Assembly (NCBI RefSeq): GCF_018294505.1
Contig: NC_057803.1
Span: 691,189,694-691,253,693, forward strand
Direction of reading: 5' to 3'
From: Triticum aestivum
Taxonomy: Eukaryota; Streptophyta; Magnoliopsida; Poales; Poaceae
Length of the DNA stretch: 64,000 nt
The notes beneath the pieces were generated by a model that saw nothing but the letters and a program-made list of their open reading frames with translations, searched no databases and was not told where the DNA came from. Shown one piece after another: positions 35,101 through 46,102 of this stretch (position 1 is the first letter of the stretch; each line of letters begins with the position of its first letter). Position numbers and translations under genes: made by a program.

Positions 35101-35773
35101 TTGGTTCGGAGGTTGCGCTGCTCTCGCACTTGATCTTGAACTCCTTGTACTCATCTTCGCTCATCAAAGGATATTTCGCCTTGATCTTCTCATAACTCTC
35201 ACCTTTATCAATCATTCTCTTCACCGCGCTTCTCCAAGTAGACTGGGCTATGCTCATCCTCGTGAGAGCGGCACTGTTCACTTTATTCCCTGAGAGGCGT
35301 GTGTTTTCAAATTCGGAGCGGAACTTGTATCGTTCGTGCAACTTCATGAAGAGGAGGTTGCGCAAATTCCCGTGGTCCTTATGCCTAAGGTTCTCGGTGT
35401 TGATCGAGACGGTGCTCTGGAGAATGCACCCGAGCTGAAGCGAGTACCCCTTGACTATATGTTTGGGCTCCATTGGATGCCCGTCGGAGTCCACTTGAGT
35501 GAATTCCTTCTTGAGGGTGCGGAGCACATTCGGGCGCCGGTCCTTCCTTTGATTCTTCGGTTGGCTGCCATCTGTGTGTGCGCTGCCATCATCAGTGGTG
35601 GCATCCTCGGCGGCACCATCAGTGGTGTCATCCCCGACGCCACTAGGGGTTGTGTAGTCAGGATCGGTGTCTTCCGCGGCGTCCTCATAGCGGTGAGGTT
35701 GTTCCTCGATCTCCTGGGACAGCTCCCAGAATTGCTTGCCGCCCGAACCGCCGTCCTCGTCGTGGTTGGCCAT
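32115..35773 (-). pseudogene. TNP1-type second gene of the CACTA, broken, with Ulp1-like C-terminus
   Basis: The start is the ATG at 35773 (MANHDEDGGS). Coding pieces in order are 35773-34901 (acidic N-terminus, then a Lys/Glu-rich helical domain), about 34764-34107 (helical, then Pro/Ala-rich repeats LVSPA), 34059-33380 (CTLLHF, WPKSQIRL; similar to a domain of plant En/Spm-associated proteins), 33378-32744, and 32704-32115. The last piece resembles Ulp1 (C48) peptidases: HCTLILLSP...YFDP, then KQPPGGQKDAYYTLHHM. The usual catalytic Cys after the Gln region is replaced, so no protease activity is expected. A frameshift near 33378 and another near 32260 break the frame. In related elements this protein binds subterminal repeats; that role is inferred. 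Confidence 0.65.
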
Positions 35774-36137
35774 GTTTCGCTCTAAATAGGAAAATAGTTT
35801 GGTCAAAAAGTTGGTTATTGTCAAGGAACAAGATCATGGTCTCATCATTTAGGGTTTGTCGACACCGAGGCGTCCTAAAAGTTAAGTTTTTATCATTTAG
35901 GGTTTATCGATGCCGAGGCACCCTAGGTTGGGACTAATCACTTGGCACTAATCACTTGGCTCTATTGCCACATATGTTGGGTTTATCATCTAGGGTTTAT
36001 CAATGCTGAGGAGAATTCTAAGTTGGGCCTAATCACTTGGCTCTATTGCCACCTATGGTTTAATGCAGCAAGAATAAAGGGGCAGTTGATCCTACTTAAT
36101 TAAGTACTAAGATACCCCGGCCCATGCATTAGTAGCA

Positions 36138-36275
36138 AGTACCCCATATGTCCGATTTTTAGCAAAGTCATGCTAAAATTCACGGAAAATTTCAGCATGA
36201 CCTTTGCTGAAAATAGGACATATGGAGTACCCGAATTTGCCGAAACGGAAGTTAATAGACATTCCGGCAAACTCA
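36138..36275. repeat. Shared CACTA module, copy 2
   Basis: CATATGTCCGATTTTTAGC...GCATGACCTTTGCT...GGACATATGGAG, then GCCGAAACGGAAGTTAAT...CCGGCAAA. It is the same block as at 11606-11728, with its own inverted repeat CATATGTCC / GGACATATG. Confidence 0.75.
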
Positions 36276-36450
36276 AGGGCCTCTCCGGGTACAACAGCAG
36301 CATCACAAGTTGACAAAATTCCCAAGTAGTACAACAACATCATCACAAGTAGTACCAATGAACATATAGTCCAGCAAGTTGAAAAAGTTGAAGTTCTTAG
36401 CATGAAGAATCACACAACACAGCACCTACATTATGATGATACATTTGGAT

Positions 36451-36565
36451 ATTGCACATACAATTTTCACATAAGCATAATTTTTCTGGAGATTGCACAT
36501 ACAGTTCACCTATGACAGCACATACAGTTTTTCACATTTGTAGGTTGCACATACAGTTTTCACAT
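36451..36565 (+). repeat. Short tandem repeats of TTGCACATACAGTTTTCACA
   Basis: Four spaced, imperfect copies within 115 bp. They lie between the TNP1-type gene and the captured UFM1 fragment. No function is evident. Confidence 0.7.
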
Positions 36566-38380
36566 AGAGCAATGTTCTTTTCATTTCACCTTCCATTTTT
36601 TTGCAATTCAACTCACTTCCTTTTCTTATAGTTACTGCTCCCAAATGAAATGACACTTTGACATGGCTGCAATTTTCAGTGTCTACTTATCTGCAATTTT
36701 TCAGTGTCTGCTTAGCAGAAATAGGTTTCAAACTTTAGCTTGTTTTGTATAAGGAGACTAAAAAACTATCTAAGGTGTTATTCAAGTTCAAGTTACAGCC
36801 TGCATGACTGAAAATAGTTACACTAAGTTTCAAAATAGAAAAATACACTTCTCAGTTTTACAAACTGAAAATTACTCTAAAACTGAAACTTTAACTGACT
36901 TTTAGACTGAATTTTTAATGCGCACCCAACCGATTAGAGAAGCAATGCTTGTAACTAAAGAGGGGGATGTTTCATGACAATTTCCTAGAAAAAACTGTTT
37001 CAACATGGCCATTTGCATTTTCTTTTCCCTAAGTAAATATTGGGTGTAGCAAGAACAGGATGGCTCTTAGGATATATGTTGCATATTTGGTGAATTTATT
37101 AATTAGATGCAATGTTAATTCTGGTTGGCTGGAAGGCAGTTTACTTGTACCAAAATAAATCTATTGCCTATCAGGCTATCACCATCACATGAATCAGGCT
37201 CTAGATAAACAAAGGGGAACAACACACCTGGTACTGGTCCCTAAGCTGGAAACTAGCTATTGCTTCTACTTTTTCAAGTTTGTGTTGTTCCCTACCCTTC
37301 TACATCTAGCTACTCAAATACCAACAGTTCTAGGGAGAGACAAAAGCGCTCCAGCTTATATTTCTGTAGATATCTTTTTAAGGACCCTGTTTTCCACTTT
37401 TCCAAACCTTCATCCCACCAACAAATCAAGACACAAAAATAATCAACTAAAAACATATAATAAGATAAGATAATGCAACCCACAATCACTTGAAGTGACA
37501 GGATAGTCAGCCTTCAGAACTCTATGTTCTGGCATAATTAACAGAAAGTATGGATACAATAAATAACAGTGCAGCAAAAAGATAGAAGGTAGGGAAAAAA
37601 TGCTTACCTAGAATCAAAGAATGTATGAAACTGATAATTTGACTTGCTAAAGCTAAATGCTTAGAAGTAATTGATTTCAGACCAGATACCTGAAAAGGAA
37701 CCAAAGGAAAATAAACCAAGCAGTCCAGACTTCTTGATATATAAAAAAAGAAGTGTGGCAGCACATGCCCACATTAAATAGCTATTTAGCTTGATTAAGA
37801 TTTGAGGAAACTACTGGTGCATTGAAGTACTATTGATGAACTATTTTCTTGGATGTACTGATCTACACTAACATCTGCACATTATGCATAACAATTCACA
37901 GGCATATTTACTTGGTATACACGTACACGTATGTACGGGTTGGCTCATTGGCTCTACTTTTTTGTTTAGGATCAGGACGTACACTAGCACTACAATTCAC
38001 AGACAAAAAAGTAGATGTACCATTGAAGTACACCTACATAAAATATTTGAACCTACAGAAAATATTTGAACCTACACGTGTATGTACATTGTGCATAACA
38101 ATTCACAAGCATATTTTCTTGGATGTACTGCTCTACACTAACTCTCTTTCTCCCACAAATTCACAGGCATATTTGAACCTACAGAACACCTATATTACTA
38201 TCAATCATTCCAACATGAAGACAAATCCCACCGAGCAGAGAAGCCGCGGATTATCTACCACTTCCTCGGTAAAACCACAATCCGATGATAGACTCTCACG
38301 ACGGACCTAATCTAAACCGCACCAGAGCAACCAAGAGCACCACGGTCCCGACAGAATCCGACGGGAGGACGCGTGGAGGG
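36566..38380. other. AT-rich interior, probably intron of the captured gene
   Basis: No coding region was recognised. Two blocks repeat: TTTTCTTGGATGTACTG (37843 and 38115) and GCATAACAATTCACA (37885 and 38093). UFM1 exon 3 was looked for on the minus strand and not found. The stretch adjoining 38395 begins with a proper GT donor, so at least its right part is likely former UFM1 intron 2. Confidence 0.45.
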
Positions 38381-38400
38381 GCGGAGGCGGGGGACCATAC

Positions 38401-38614
38401 CGTTGGTGATGATGGCACTGGTCTGGGGCGGGACCTTGAACTCCTCGGCGGCGAACTTGAGCACCGCGGTGAAGGGCGCCGCCTCCGGCACGCCGAACCT
38501 GCGAGGCCACCGCATGACACACGTGGATTAGGACGAGATCTGGTTCGAGGAGGGGTGGGGGGAGGAGGAAGAGAGGGGGATCTGTACTCACACTTTGAAG
38601 GGGAGCTTGGGGTC
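38401..38614 (-). pseudogene. UFM1: Captured fragment of host UFM1 (ubiquitin-fold modifier 1)
   Basis: Exon 1 end (38614-38592) reads DPKLPFKV up to a GT donor. A 93-base intron follows (38591-38499, GTGAG...GCAG). Exon 2 (38498-38401) encodes [30 protein letters not shown] and ends in a GT donor at the phase where UFM1 splices to DGIGINP. UFM1 is a small ubiquitin-like protein attached to ribosomal and ER proteins. Here the start codon and first ~15 codons are missing: upstream there is only Pro-rich GC sequence. The third exon with the C-terminal Gly is not found. The fragment sits inside the CACTA on the same strand as TNP1 and TNP2, so it could be transcribed. Confidence 0.88.
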
Positions 38615-38795
38615 GAAGAGGGAGGCGGCGGGGGCGCGTGGGCGGCTGCGGTGCAGTGGGTCGGGGCAGCGGCGGCGGTGGCGCGGTGGAGGGAGGGACA
38701 AGAGAAGGAGCGACACGGTGGATCGAGGGAGAGGGAACTGGCGAGGGGGAGAGGGAAGGGGGGATCGGGCGAAGGGGTATCCAGCTAGACACTAT

Positions 38796-38935
38796 AGCAA
38801 TGGCGCACCACCTTCTGGTGCGCCATTAGTAGTTTTTTTTCTTATAGCAATGGCGCACCCACCTCTGGTGTGCCATAAGTAACTTTTTTTTTCTGACAGC
38901 TATGGCGCACCCACCTAGGGTGTGCCATTAGTAAC
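38796..38935. repeat. Internal copies of the CACTA subterminal repeat
   Basis: CAATGGCGCACC...GGTGCGCCATTAGTA appears three times in decayed form (38805, 38850, 38903), far from either end of the 13 kb element. It directly follows the GC-rich UFM1 segment, the usual arrangement near a CACTA terminus. Confidence 0.8.
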
Positions 38936-39085
38936 TTTTTTTTTCATTATTTCTTGTTGCATCTAATAATTTGTTTTTTTATCAAATTTGTTATTTTCAT
39001 GAGGACTAGAACAGAAGATATCATCAAATATCATCAATTTTTTTTGAAAATATCATACATTTTTGTTAATTGAAAATATCATCAA

Positions 39086-39682
39086 NNNNNNNNNNNNNNN
39101 NNNNNNNNNNNNNNNNNNNNNNNNNNNNNNNNNNNNNNNNNNNNNNNNNNNNNNNNNNNNNNNNNNNNNNNNNNNNNNNNNNNNNNNNNNNNNNNNNNNN
39201 NNNNNNNNNNNNNNNNNNNNNNNNNNNNNNNNNNNNNNNNNNNNNNNNNNNNNNNNNNNNNNNNNNNNNNNNNNNNNNNNNNNNNNNNNNNNNNNNNNNN
39301 NNNNNNNNNNNNNNNNNNNNNNNNNNNNNNNNNNNNNNNNNNNNNNNNNNNNNNNNNNNNNNNNNNNNNNNNNNNNNNNNNNNNNNNNNNNNNNNNNNNN
39401 NNNNNNNNNNNNNNNNNNNNNNNNNNNNNNNNNNNNNNNNNNNNNNNNNNNNNNNNNNNNNNNNNNNNNNNNNNNNNNNNNNNNNNNNNNNNNNNNNNNN
39501 NNNNNNNNNNNNNNNNNNNNNNNNNNNNNNNNNNNNNNNNNNNNNNNNNNNNNNNNNNNNNNNNNNNNNNNNNNNNNNNNNNNNNNNNNNNNNNNNNNNN
39601 NNNNNNNNNNNNNNNNNNNNNNNNNNNNNNNNNNNNNNNNNNNNNNNNNNNNNNNNNNNNNNNNNNNNNNNNNNNNNNNNNN
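39086..39682. other. Assembly gap (597 N)
   Basis: A run of N between AT-rich repeats (GAAAATATCATCAA on the left; a short GAGAGGGAGGGGGATC tract on the right). Similar AT-rich text (AAAAATATCATCAAATTTG) lies on both sides, so a collapsed repeat is likely. Confidence 0.99.
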
Positions 39683-39888
39683 GATAGCTATCGAGAGGGA
39701 GGGGGATCGAGATCGAGTGTCCTCATGAATATTCAATATTTTTTCATATTGAATATGAAAAAATATCATCAAATTTGAAAAAATATTCATGAATTCAAAA
39801 AGTGCCCATGAAATTTAAAAATATTCATGATATCAAAAAGTGCCCGAGAAATGAAGACTACGATTTAAATACAATCGATCTTAGCTAG

Positions 39889-41464
39889 CTATCTGTTCAC
39901 AATCTTCTTGCCCTTCTTTTTCGCAAATGGAGTTCTTCTGTGGAACGGACGTCCTTTAGGTAGGGTGGTCCTGCTTCTTCTTGTGGTGTGTGCTGCTACT
40001 TCATCGTCGTCGTCATGTTCGATCTTCGGGTCGTCGTACTTGTCGAAGTCTTGCTCATTGGCTACTCCATCCATTCCGATGATCTTCCTTTTGCCTCTCC
40101 TCACGACAACACGACTGGGCTTTGGCGGGTCGGTAATGAAGAAGCATTGGTCCACTTGGGAAGCCAGTACCCATGGCTCATTTTTCGCGGTGACGTTTGC
40201 ACCGGCGGTCTTGGATTTAGCTTCGGGTATAACCATGGTGGTGAAATACCGGTGTTCTTTTAGGACGCTCTTGGCCCATCTGACACGGAACATCGGGAAC
40301 TTCTCTCCAGCGTAGCTCAGCTCCCAGATCTCCTCGATCCTTCCGTAGTATTTGTCCTTGTCGTTGCCGGTGTAGGATTCCATCGTTGCCCCGGAGTTCT
40401 GATAACCATCGCTCTTCATGTCCTTGTTCTCGGTGTAGAATGTGTAGCCGTTGATATCGTACGCCTCATAGGTCATCAGGTTGTGCTCGGTGCCCTGTGA
40501 CAAGGCGAATATGAGTTGTTCTTCCTCGGAAGAATCCTCATGTTAAGGGTACGACAGAAGCTTCTGCTTGAACCAACGCGTGAAACATGAGTTGTGCTCT
40601 TTGATTATATCTCCGTCCGTCCTCTGTTGGCCTCGGTCATTGTACGTCTTCTCAATAAAGGTTTTGTGCTCTACCACCCAAGGATCGACCACGTCTATGT
40701 GTTGTAGCGCTACTAGGTTTGCTCTTTCAAAGTCGGCGAGTTGACCCTCGAAGTCGACATGCATTTCGCAACGACCCTCACGGTGACCCCATCCAGCGAG
40801 CCTGCCGAGGTGCCTGTTGATGGGCAGACCAACGGGGTTCTCGATGCCTAGATAATTCGTGCAGTAGGAGATGCACTCTTCGGTCAGAAAGCCCCTGGCT
40901 ATACTTCCCTCTGGACGTGACATGTTGTGAACGTATCCTTTGATGACACCATTCATTCTTTCCAACGACATCATGCTGTGTAGGAACGTCGGCCCGAGTT
41001 GGATGATATCCTCCATGATATGGACCAGCAGATGCACCATAACGTCGAAGAATGCAGGCGGGAAGTACATCTCAAGCTCGCATAGTATCACCACGATCTC
41101 TTCCTGTAGCCTTCTGAGTTGCCTCACGCCAATCGACTTCCAAGAGATGACGTCGAAAAAGTTACATAGGCCAAATAGCATTTCACGGACGTGCGCGTCC
41201 ATGATCCCACGGATTGCAACTGGAAGTATCTGCGTCATCAGCACGTGACAGTCATGAGACTTCATCCCGCTGAACTTCTGCTTCGTTGGGTCTAGGTATC
41301 TGCTTATCTTCCCCGCGTACCCGTAAGGAAGTTTTACTCCTAGGAGGCAGGTGAAAAACTGCGCGATCTCCTCCTGACTTAGAGTGAAGCACGCGGGAGG
41401 GTAGTCATTTCCGGTCTTCTTGGCCTTTTTGCCTTTGCGACGAATTTCTGTGTCCTGCTTCGCC

Positions 41465-41501
<37 letters not shown>

Positions 41502-43062
41502 TAGCGTGAAGCTCCTGCCTAATGCCCATTGATTTCAAGTCTGCCCTTGCTTTCGGCCCATCTTTGGTCCTCTCTGGCATGTTGAGCAGGGTACCAAGCA
41601 GACTCGCACACGTTCTTCGTGATATGCATGACATCAAGGCTGTGAGGCACACTGTGGATCTTCCAGTACGGCAAGTCCCAGAAAATAGACCTCGTTTTCC
41701 ATACCTTCAGCAGCAGCTCTGGCGTCTTTCGCTTCTTTCCCAGCTCTGGCGCCTTTTGCTTCTTTCCCGGCAGTGGGCAGTCTTTCCAATTTTTCAACAA
41801 CTCGTCTATTTCCTCGCCTCTCCTCGTACACGGGCATTTTCGGGGTTCGGTTTCACCATCGAACAGATCCTTGTGTTTCCTCCACGGGTCATCGTTGCGA
41901 AGCCACCTTCAATGTCCCATGAACACGGTTTTCGAAGACCCGGGATCTCTATCTAGCTGGCGATACATTGTGTCATCCATGCACCTTACGCATCTAGAAA
42001 ATCCGTGGACTACCTGCCCCGCGAGATATCCGTAACCGAGATAGTCGTGCACCGTCGTGAGCAGTGCGACTCTCATAAGGAAATATTCTTTCTCTGCGGC
42101 GTCCCACGTATTGGCTGGCATTTTCCACAGCGTGTCTAGCTCCTCCTTCAGCAGCCCCAGATAGAGATTGATGCCGTTCCCTGGTTGTTTCGGCCCTTCA
42201 ATTAGCATACTCATGTGAATGTACTTCCTCTTCATGCACAACTAGGGGGGAAGGTTGTACATCCACACAAACACAGGCCAGGTGCTATGTGTGCTTCTCT
42301 GGCTGCCTAACGGATTGACTCCATCGGTGCTCGCACCCAGCACGATGTTCCTTGGATCCTTCCCAAATGCTGAGTCCCCTTGGGAAGACGTTCATGCCAG
42401 AATGACATGTTCTCGTCGAAGCATGCGTCGGTCATTTTGTGTTTTACCTTCATCTCCAGAGCCATGATCGTTACTTTCAGGCAGGTATCCTCGGGCCTGC
42501 ATCCTTCATACAATGGAGTAACCGCGTCTATCTCCAGTTGATCCAGCTTGGCTTTCTCTCGGGCGGCAGCTCTTGCGTTATCCGTCTTCTTGAGAAGCAA
42601 CTCTTGAATATGAGGGTCCTGCACCCAGCCTCCATCGTCGTCTGCTCTGGCATCTTCATCTTCATGATCATGCCCTTCGTCTTGATCTTCCTCATCATCA
42701 TGTACGACATCTTCTACATGATGACTGTGTACAGCATCACCGTCGTGATCATGTCCTGGAGATTGTTTGTCTTCTCGCCCGCCCTCGGCGCGGTGATTGT
42801 CTTGTTTCCCTTCCTCATTTCTTGCACGGCCCCCATGGACGACTTCATAGTCATCTTCATCACCTTGCCACCGATAGCCATTCATGAAACCACGCAAGAG
42901 CAGGTGGTCTCGCACCTGCCCGGAATCCGGGTCCGCAACAAGGCTCTTCAGCTTGCATCTTCGACACGGACATCTTATCTCCGTCTCGTTCTTTTGAAGC
43001 ATCTCGGCCTTTGCGGAGCTCAAAAACCTATTCACGATGCCTTCAGTCATCGTGCGGACCAT
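39889..43062 (-). pseudogene. TNP2-type transposase of the large CACTA, broken
   Basis: The first in-frame ATG is 43062, just after an AG acceptor, so an upstream exon is possible. Order: transposase-associated domain with CPCRRC (43062-42850), an Asp/His-rich linker, then LGASTDGVNP (about 42325), carrying a likely catalytic Asp. Transposase_21 follows (42300-41519: CMKRKYIHMSMLIEGPKQPG, LDVMHITKNV), then the DUF4218-like part (41400-40900) and a DUF4216-like C-terminus (40503-39889: YDINGYTFYTE, basic tail). Breaks: the segment between FWHERLPKG and the STDG block is deleted and shifts frame near 42380; TAG near 42243; frameshifts near 41910 and 41590; TAA near 40545. Asp run encoded by a CAT repeat at 41468-41500. 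Confidence 0.87.
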
Positions 43063-43103
43063 GATCGCCTGCGGGGTAGAGCAAAACGATGTTTTAGAAC
43101 CAA

Positions 43104-43198
43104 GAAATTTTTTGGCATGACCTTCCCTAAAAATAGGACTAAAAATAGTGTTAAAATTCTCGCCGAAACGGAAATGAATCAACATTCCGGCAAAATAT
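43104..43198. repeat. Shared CACTA module, copy 3
   Basis: GGCATGACCTTCCCTAAAAATAG...CGCCGAAACGGAAATGAATCAACATTCCGGCAAAA matches 11606-11728 and 36138-36275. It lies just upstream of the TNP2 start. Confidence 0.72.
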
Positions 43199-43549
43199 TG
43201 GCAACTATCGCATTTCAAATACCGGTACCTGCAAACACAAACATATATGCAACACCACAATCATATGCAACATCACAAACATACATAGATCTAGCTAGGC
43301 CATAAAAAGTGCATGTGCACGTTGTTGGAGCGAGCTAGGGAGAAAAAAAAGTAGATGTACAACATGAAGATAGCTTTCCCCTTCCTTACCTATCAAAAAA
43401 GGTAATTTCACCACTTAATTTTGATGAATCTATGGTGCAAATGAGGTGAGGAGGAGGAGGCAGCCGAAAGCTTGGAGAAGGAGGTGGAGGGAATGAAGTG
43501 GGGAAAGTGAGTGGGTAGGTGTGGCTGTCCAAAATATCTTGTTGGGGTC
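43199..43549. other. Upstream region of TNP2, no gene
   Basis: Short repeats of ATATGCAACA(C/T)CACAA, then a purine-rich stretch (GAGGAGGAGGAGGCAGC) before the subterminal repeats. It probably includes the TNP2 promoter, but no clear TATA box could be placed. Confidence 0.45.
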
Positions 43550-44021
43550 CCAGGTTACTAATGGCGCACCACCTGCAGATGCGCCATTAGTAACCAGGGT
43601 TACTAATGGCGCATCTGCATGTGGTGCGCCATTAGTAGTTTTGCAGAAATGTAAAAAAAAATATACTAATGGCGCACTGTGACATGGTGCGCCATTAGTA
43701 GTTTAAACTAGTAACGACGCACTGTGACACGGTGCGCCACTAGTAGTTTTGCAAAAAAAGAATAAAAAAAATTCAGTACTGGCGCACTCCTAGTCTGGTG
43801 CGCCATTACTAGTCGGTCGGATGCGCCATTAGTATGTATGTAAAAATTGAAAAAATAATAATTTATCACTAGTGGCGCACATTTTGTCTGGTGCGCCATT
43901 AGTGTCTTCCATACTAATGGCGCATCACCAACTGGTGCGCCATTAGTATATAGTAGTGGCGCACTACTTCCCCGGTGCTCCATTAGTGTCAATCCTATCT
44001 ATAGCCCTTTTCCTAGTAGTG
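43550..44021. repeat. Right terminus and subterminal repeats of the large CACTA
   Basis: At least twelve copies of CTAATGGCGCA or TGCGCCATTAG in alternating orientation, ending CCTTTTCCTAGTAGTG at 44021. Confidence 0.9.
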
Positions 44022-44390
44022 CACTGCCCATACATCGCCGCCGCCACCACCTCGCCCACTCTCCGCCATCACGGTGCGCCACAGCACCACGATGGCCTCC
44101 GGCTTGAGCACGTCAGCACCAGGAGAAGGTAGGTTCGCCGGATGATCTAGCCTACTCTGATCCAGAGGATCTATCACTTCCCTCTCGTAAATAATAAATA
44201 TGCACTCAACTTTAAGATGGGTGCGAATGATGTTGTCCGCTTGAGTATTTCTTACATGTGCCACACCGGCTCCAAGAAGCATGATGTTGTCCTTGCATGT
44301 CCCAATATTTTCCTTTCTCATTGTGCTGATATATGAAAACAAAGGGTAAATAAAAGTGGAAGTCATGGAGGTGGTGCTGACACAGTGTCC
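44022..44390 (+). repeat. Remainder of the copia-1 3' LTR (right edge uncertain)
   Basis: CACTGCCCATACATCGCCGCC continues the GCTGCCGCCAC context cut at 31061, sharing the CAC duplication. The end of the LTR is not defined; composition changes by about 44350-44400. Confidence 0.6.
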
Positions 44391-46102
44391 TATTGGGCCG
44401 GAGATTTCTTCATGGCCAATAGCTTGGTTATTTCTATTGCAAAGCTATGGAACAATCTAAGTGGCTTAAACTTATCCACATTTTAGTGAAGCAATATGAT
44501 TTTTGATGAGTTTATCAAAGCCCAAATATGATGTCTTGAATTCATGGACCTTGTGAATGAAACTGTGGGGGCCACCTTTGATGACATCCCAATATACTCC
44601 GAAGAACAATTTAGCGAATCTTTCTAGCCCCAAGGCCTTCACCAAAAGGATAGGAAGAAAAAAATAGAGACATTCATTTCATCCTAGTTGAAGTTGGCCT
44701 CTAGAGTTGTAATGTCCGAGGGTATTTAGCCTTTTAATGAGATATATTGGCATTTGAAAGTAGTTTAAGATCTAAATGAAGTTTGGTATCCAATAACCAT
44801 AATATCGGAAAAAAGAAAACGATAGATTGCCAATGGAGTTAAAATAGGCAAGCCGGTGTAACATCCATCTGCAGAATCGCACATGCATTTTACAATGAAA
44901 GAAGCTCTACAGAAAGAAAAGGAAAAATAAATAATAGCGCACCAACCTTCACATGTGTAAATTATTCTCTTTCGATATATAACTCCATCTCCATAGAGTC
45001 GATTGCAAGGTTCCATTGTTTTTCGTCCACACTTCAATAGTCACTCCTCCTTTCATTTGCATGTGAGAAGGTGACAGACACTTAAGTAGGGAAAAAAGGC
45101 ATGCAAGAGAATAACCAAAAGAGCACAACCACTTAGGAATTAGAGGCATCGGAAGAAAACTAATTCTTACTTGGTAATTCTATTGGCCTTCGAGGTAGCG
45201 CATGTCTCTACAAAATTCACCAGACATGGCTCCTCTTACTAGAAGGCTAACAATTTAGTCTGGTCACACGGGAATTTTTGAATGCACTGCTGCTAACCTC
45301 TCGCGTTCTCGTGTATGGATCGAACTATTGGGCTCCATGTAGCAGTAGTACTTTGCCACTTTGAATGTCTCATGTGCTCGAGCGTCTCTCGGCAGTAGTA
45401 GTGCTTTGGATAGATCTTGGAATGTCCCACTAGCTTGCACGGCCTCCTTCTTCTTAGCGTAATGTGTTTATTGCCTGAGTAATTAACTCGTCAACATAGC
45501 AACCTCGAAGGCAATATGATGGCCAGACTTGCACTTATATGAACAATAGTGTTTAACTCGACTGCAATTGAACCTTACATACATGTACTTACTCATCTTA
45601 ACAACTGCCTATGCGCTCCAACTAATCATCAATTAACTAACGGATATATAGCTAAAACTTAACACTTTCCGGGCTAGAGTTTAAAAAACGACATGTTTTG
45701 TAAAATTCTCAAAATACTATCACAACATTTGGTTGGTGGCTTAAAAAGACGCCAGTTGTTCACTCGGTTAAAATTAAGAACAATTGATCCTAAGAAAAAG
45801 TAAGGACAATTACGACATATTGAGTCTAGTCGTCAGGCCACGTGGTATGGTAAGTAAAGTCAACACGATAAGATGGACCATCCAGCGCTCGAGCCAATCT
45901 TAGTAGCAAGGACACACATTTATAACAAGTAGCAAGGACACACATTAGTCGATCGACATACACAGATACAGAACATATATGTCCACATGTGCAATGTGGA
46001 CAGAAAACACACAATAGCAAGCCAAATAGCACACACAAACCACACCATCGGATGGCAGTCGGTCAATGATGAATGGATATGATAGGAACGGCACCTCCGT
46101 CA
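44391..46102. other. Intergenic sequence downstream of the NLR, no gene recognised
   Basis: AT-rich with short frames only. I see no transposon ends. It includes the 3' flank of the NLR pseudogene. Confidence 0.5.

Larger units (their letters stand above)
31062..44021 (-). mobile_element. Large CACTA element (12,960 bp), target site CAC
   Basis: The left end CACTACTAGGAAAAGG is mirrored at the right end (CCTTTTCCTAGTAGTG) over 16 bases. The 3-bp duplication CAC flanks both ends (31059-31061, 44022-44024). Subterminal repeats CTAATGGCGCA / TGCGCCATTAG fill 31080-31380 and 43550-43990. On the minus strand it carries TNP2, then a UFM1 fragment, a TNP1-type gene and a small RNase H1-N-like ORF. 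An alternative is two related elements meeting in the gap at 39086-39682. Confidence 0.88.
19227..44390 (+). mobile_element. Copia-1: Ty1/copia retrotransposon split by a copia and a CACTA
   Basis: The element comprises 19227-20264, 28292-31061 and 44022 to about 44390. The 5' part (5' LTR and most of gag) is absent; the sequence joins a CACTA terminus at 19226. The order zinc knuckle, protease, integrase, reverse transcriptase, RNase H is the copia order. A purine tract (30813-30824) precedes a 3' LTR starting TGTTAGGTTGATC at 30825. The right limit of the LTR is not defined. Confidence 0.85.

Noticed and set aside
42439..43305. 288-codon plus-strand frame with hydrophobic stretches
   Set aside because: It is the antisense of the TNP2 N-terminus; the minus strand carries the recognisable CPCRRC domain.
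44500..44650. Minus-strand text resembling a LINE reverse transcriptase start
   Set aside because: Only a few residues fit (YWDVIKG) and there is no adjoining RT block, so the match is too weak.
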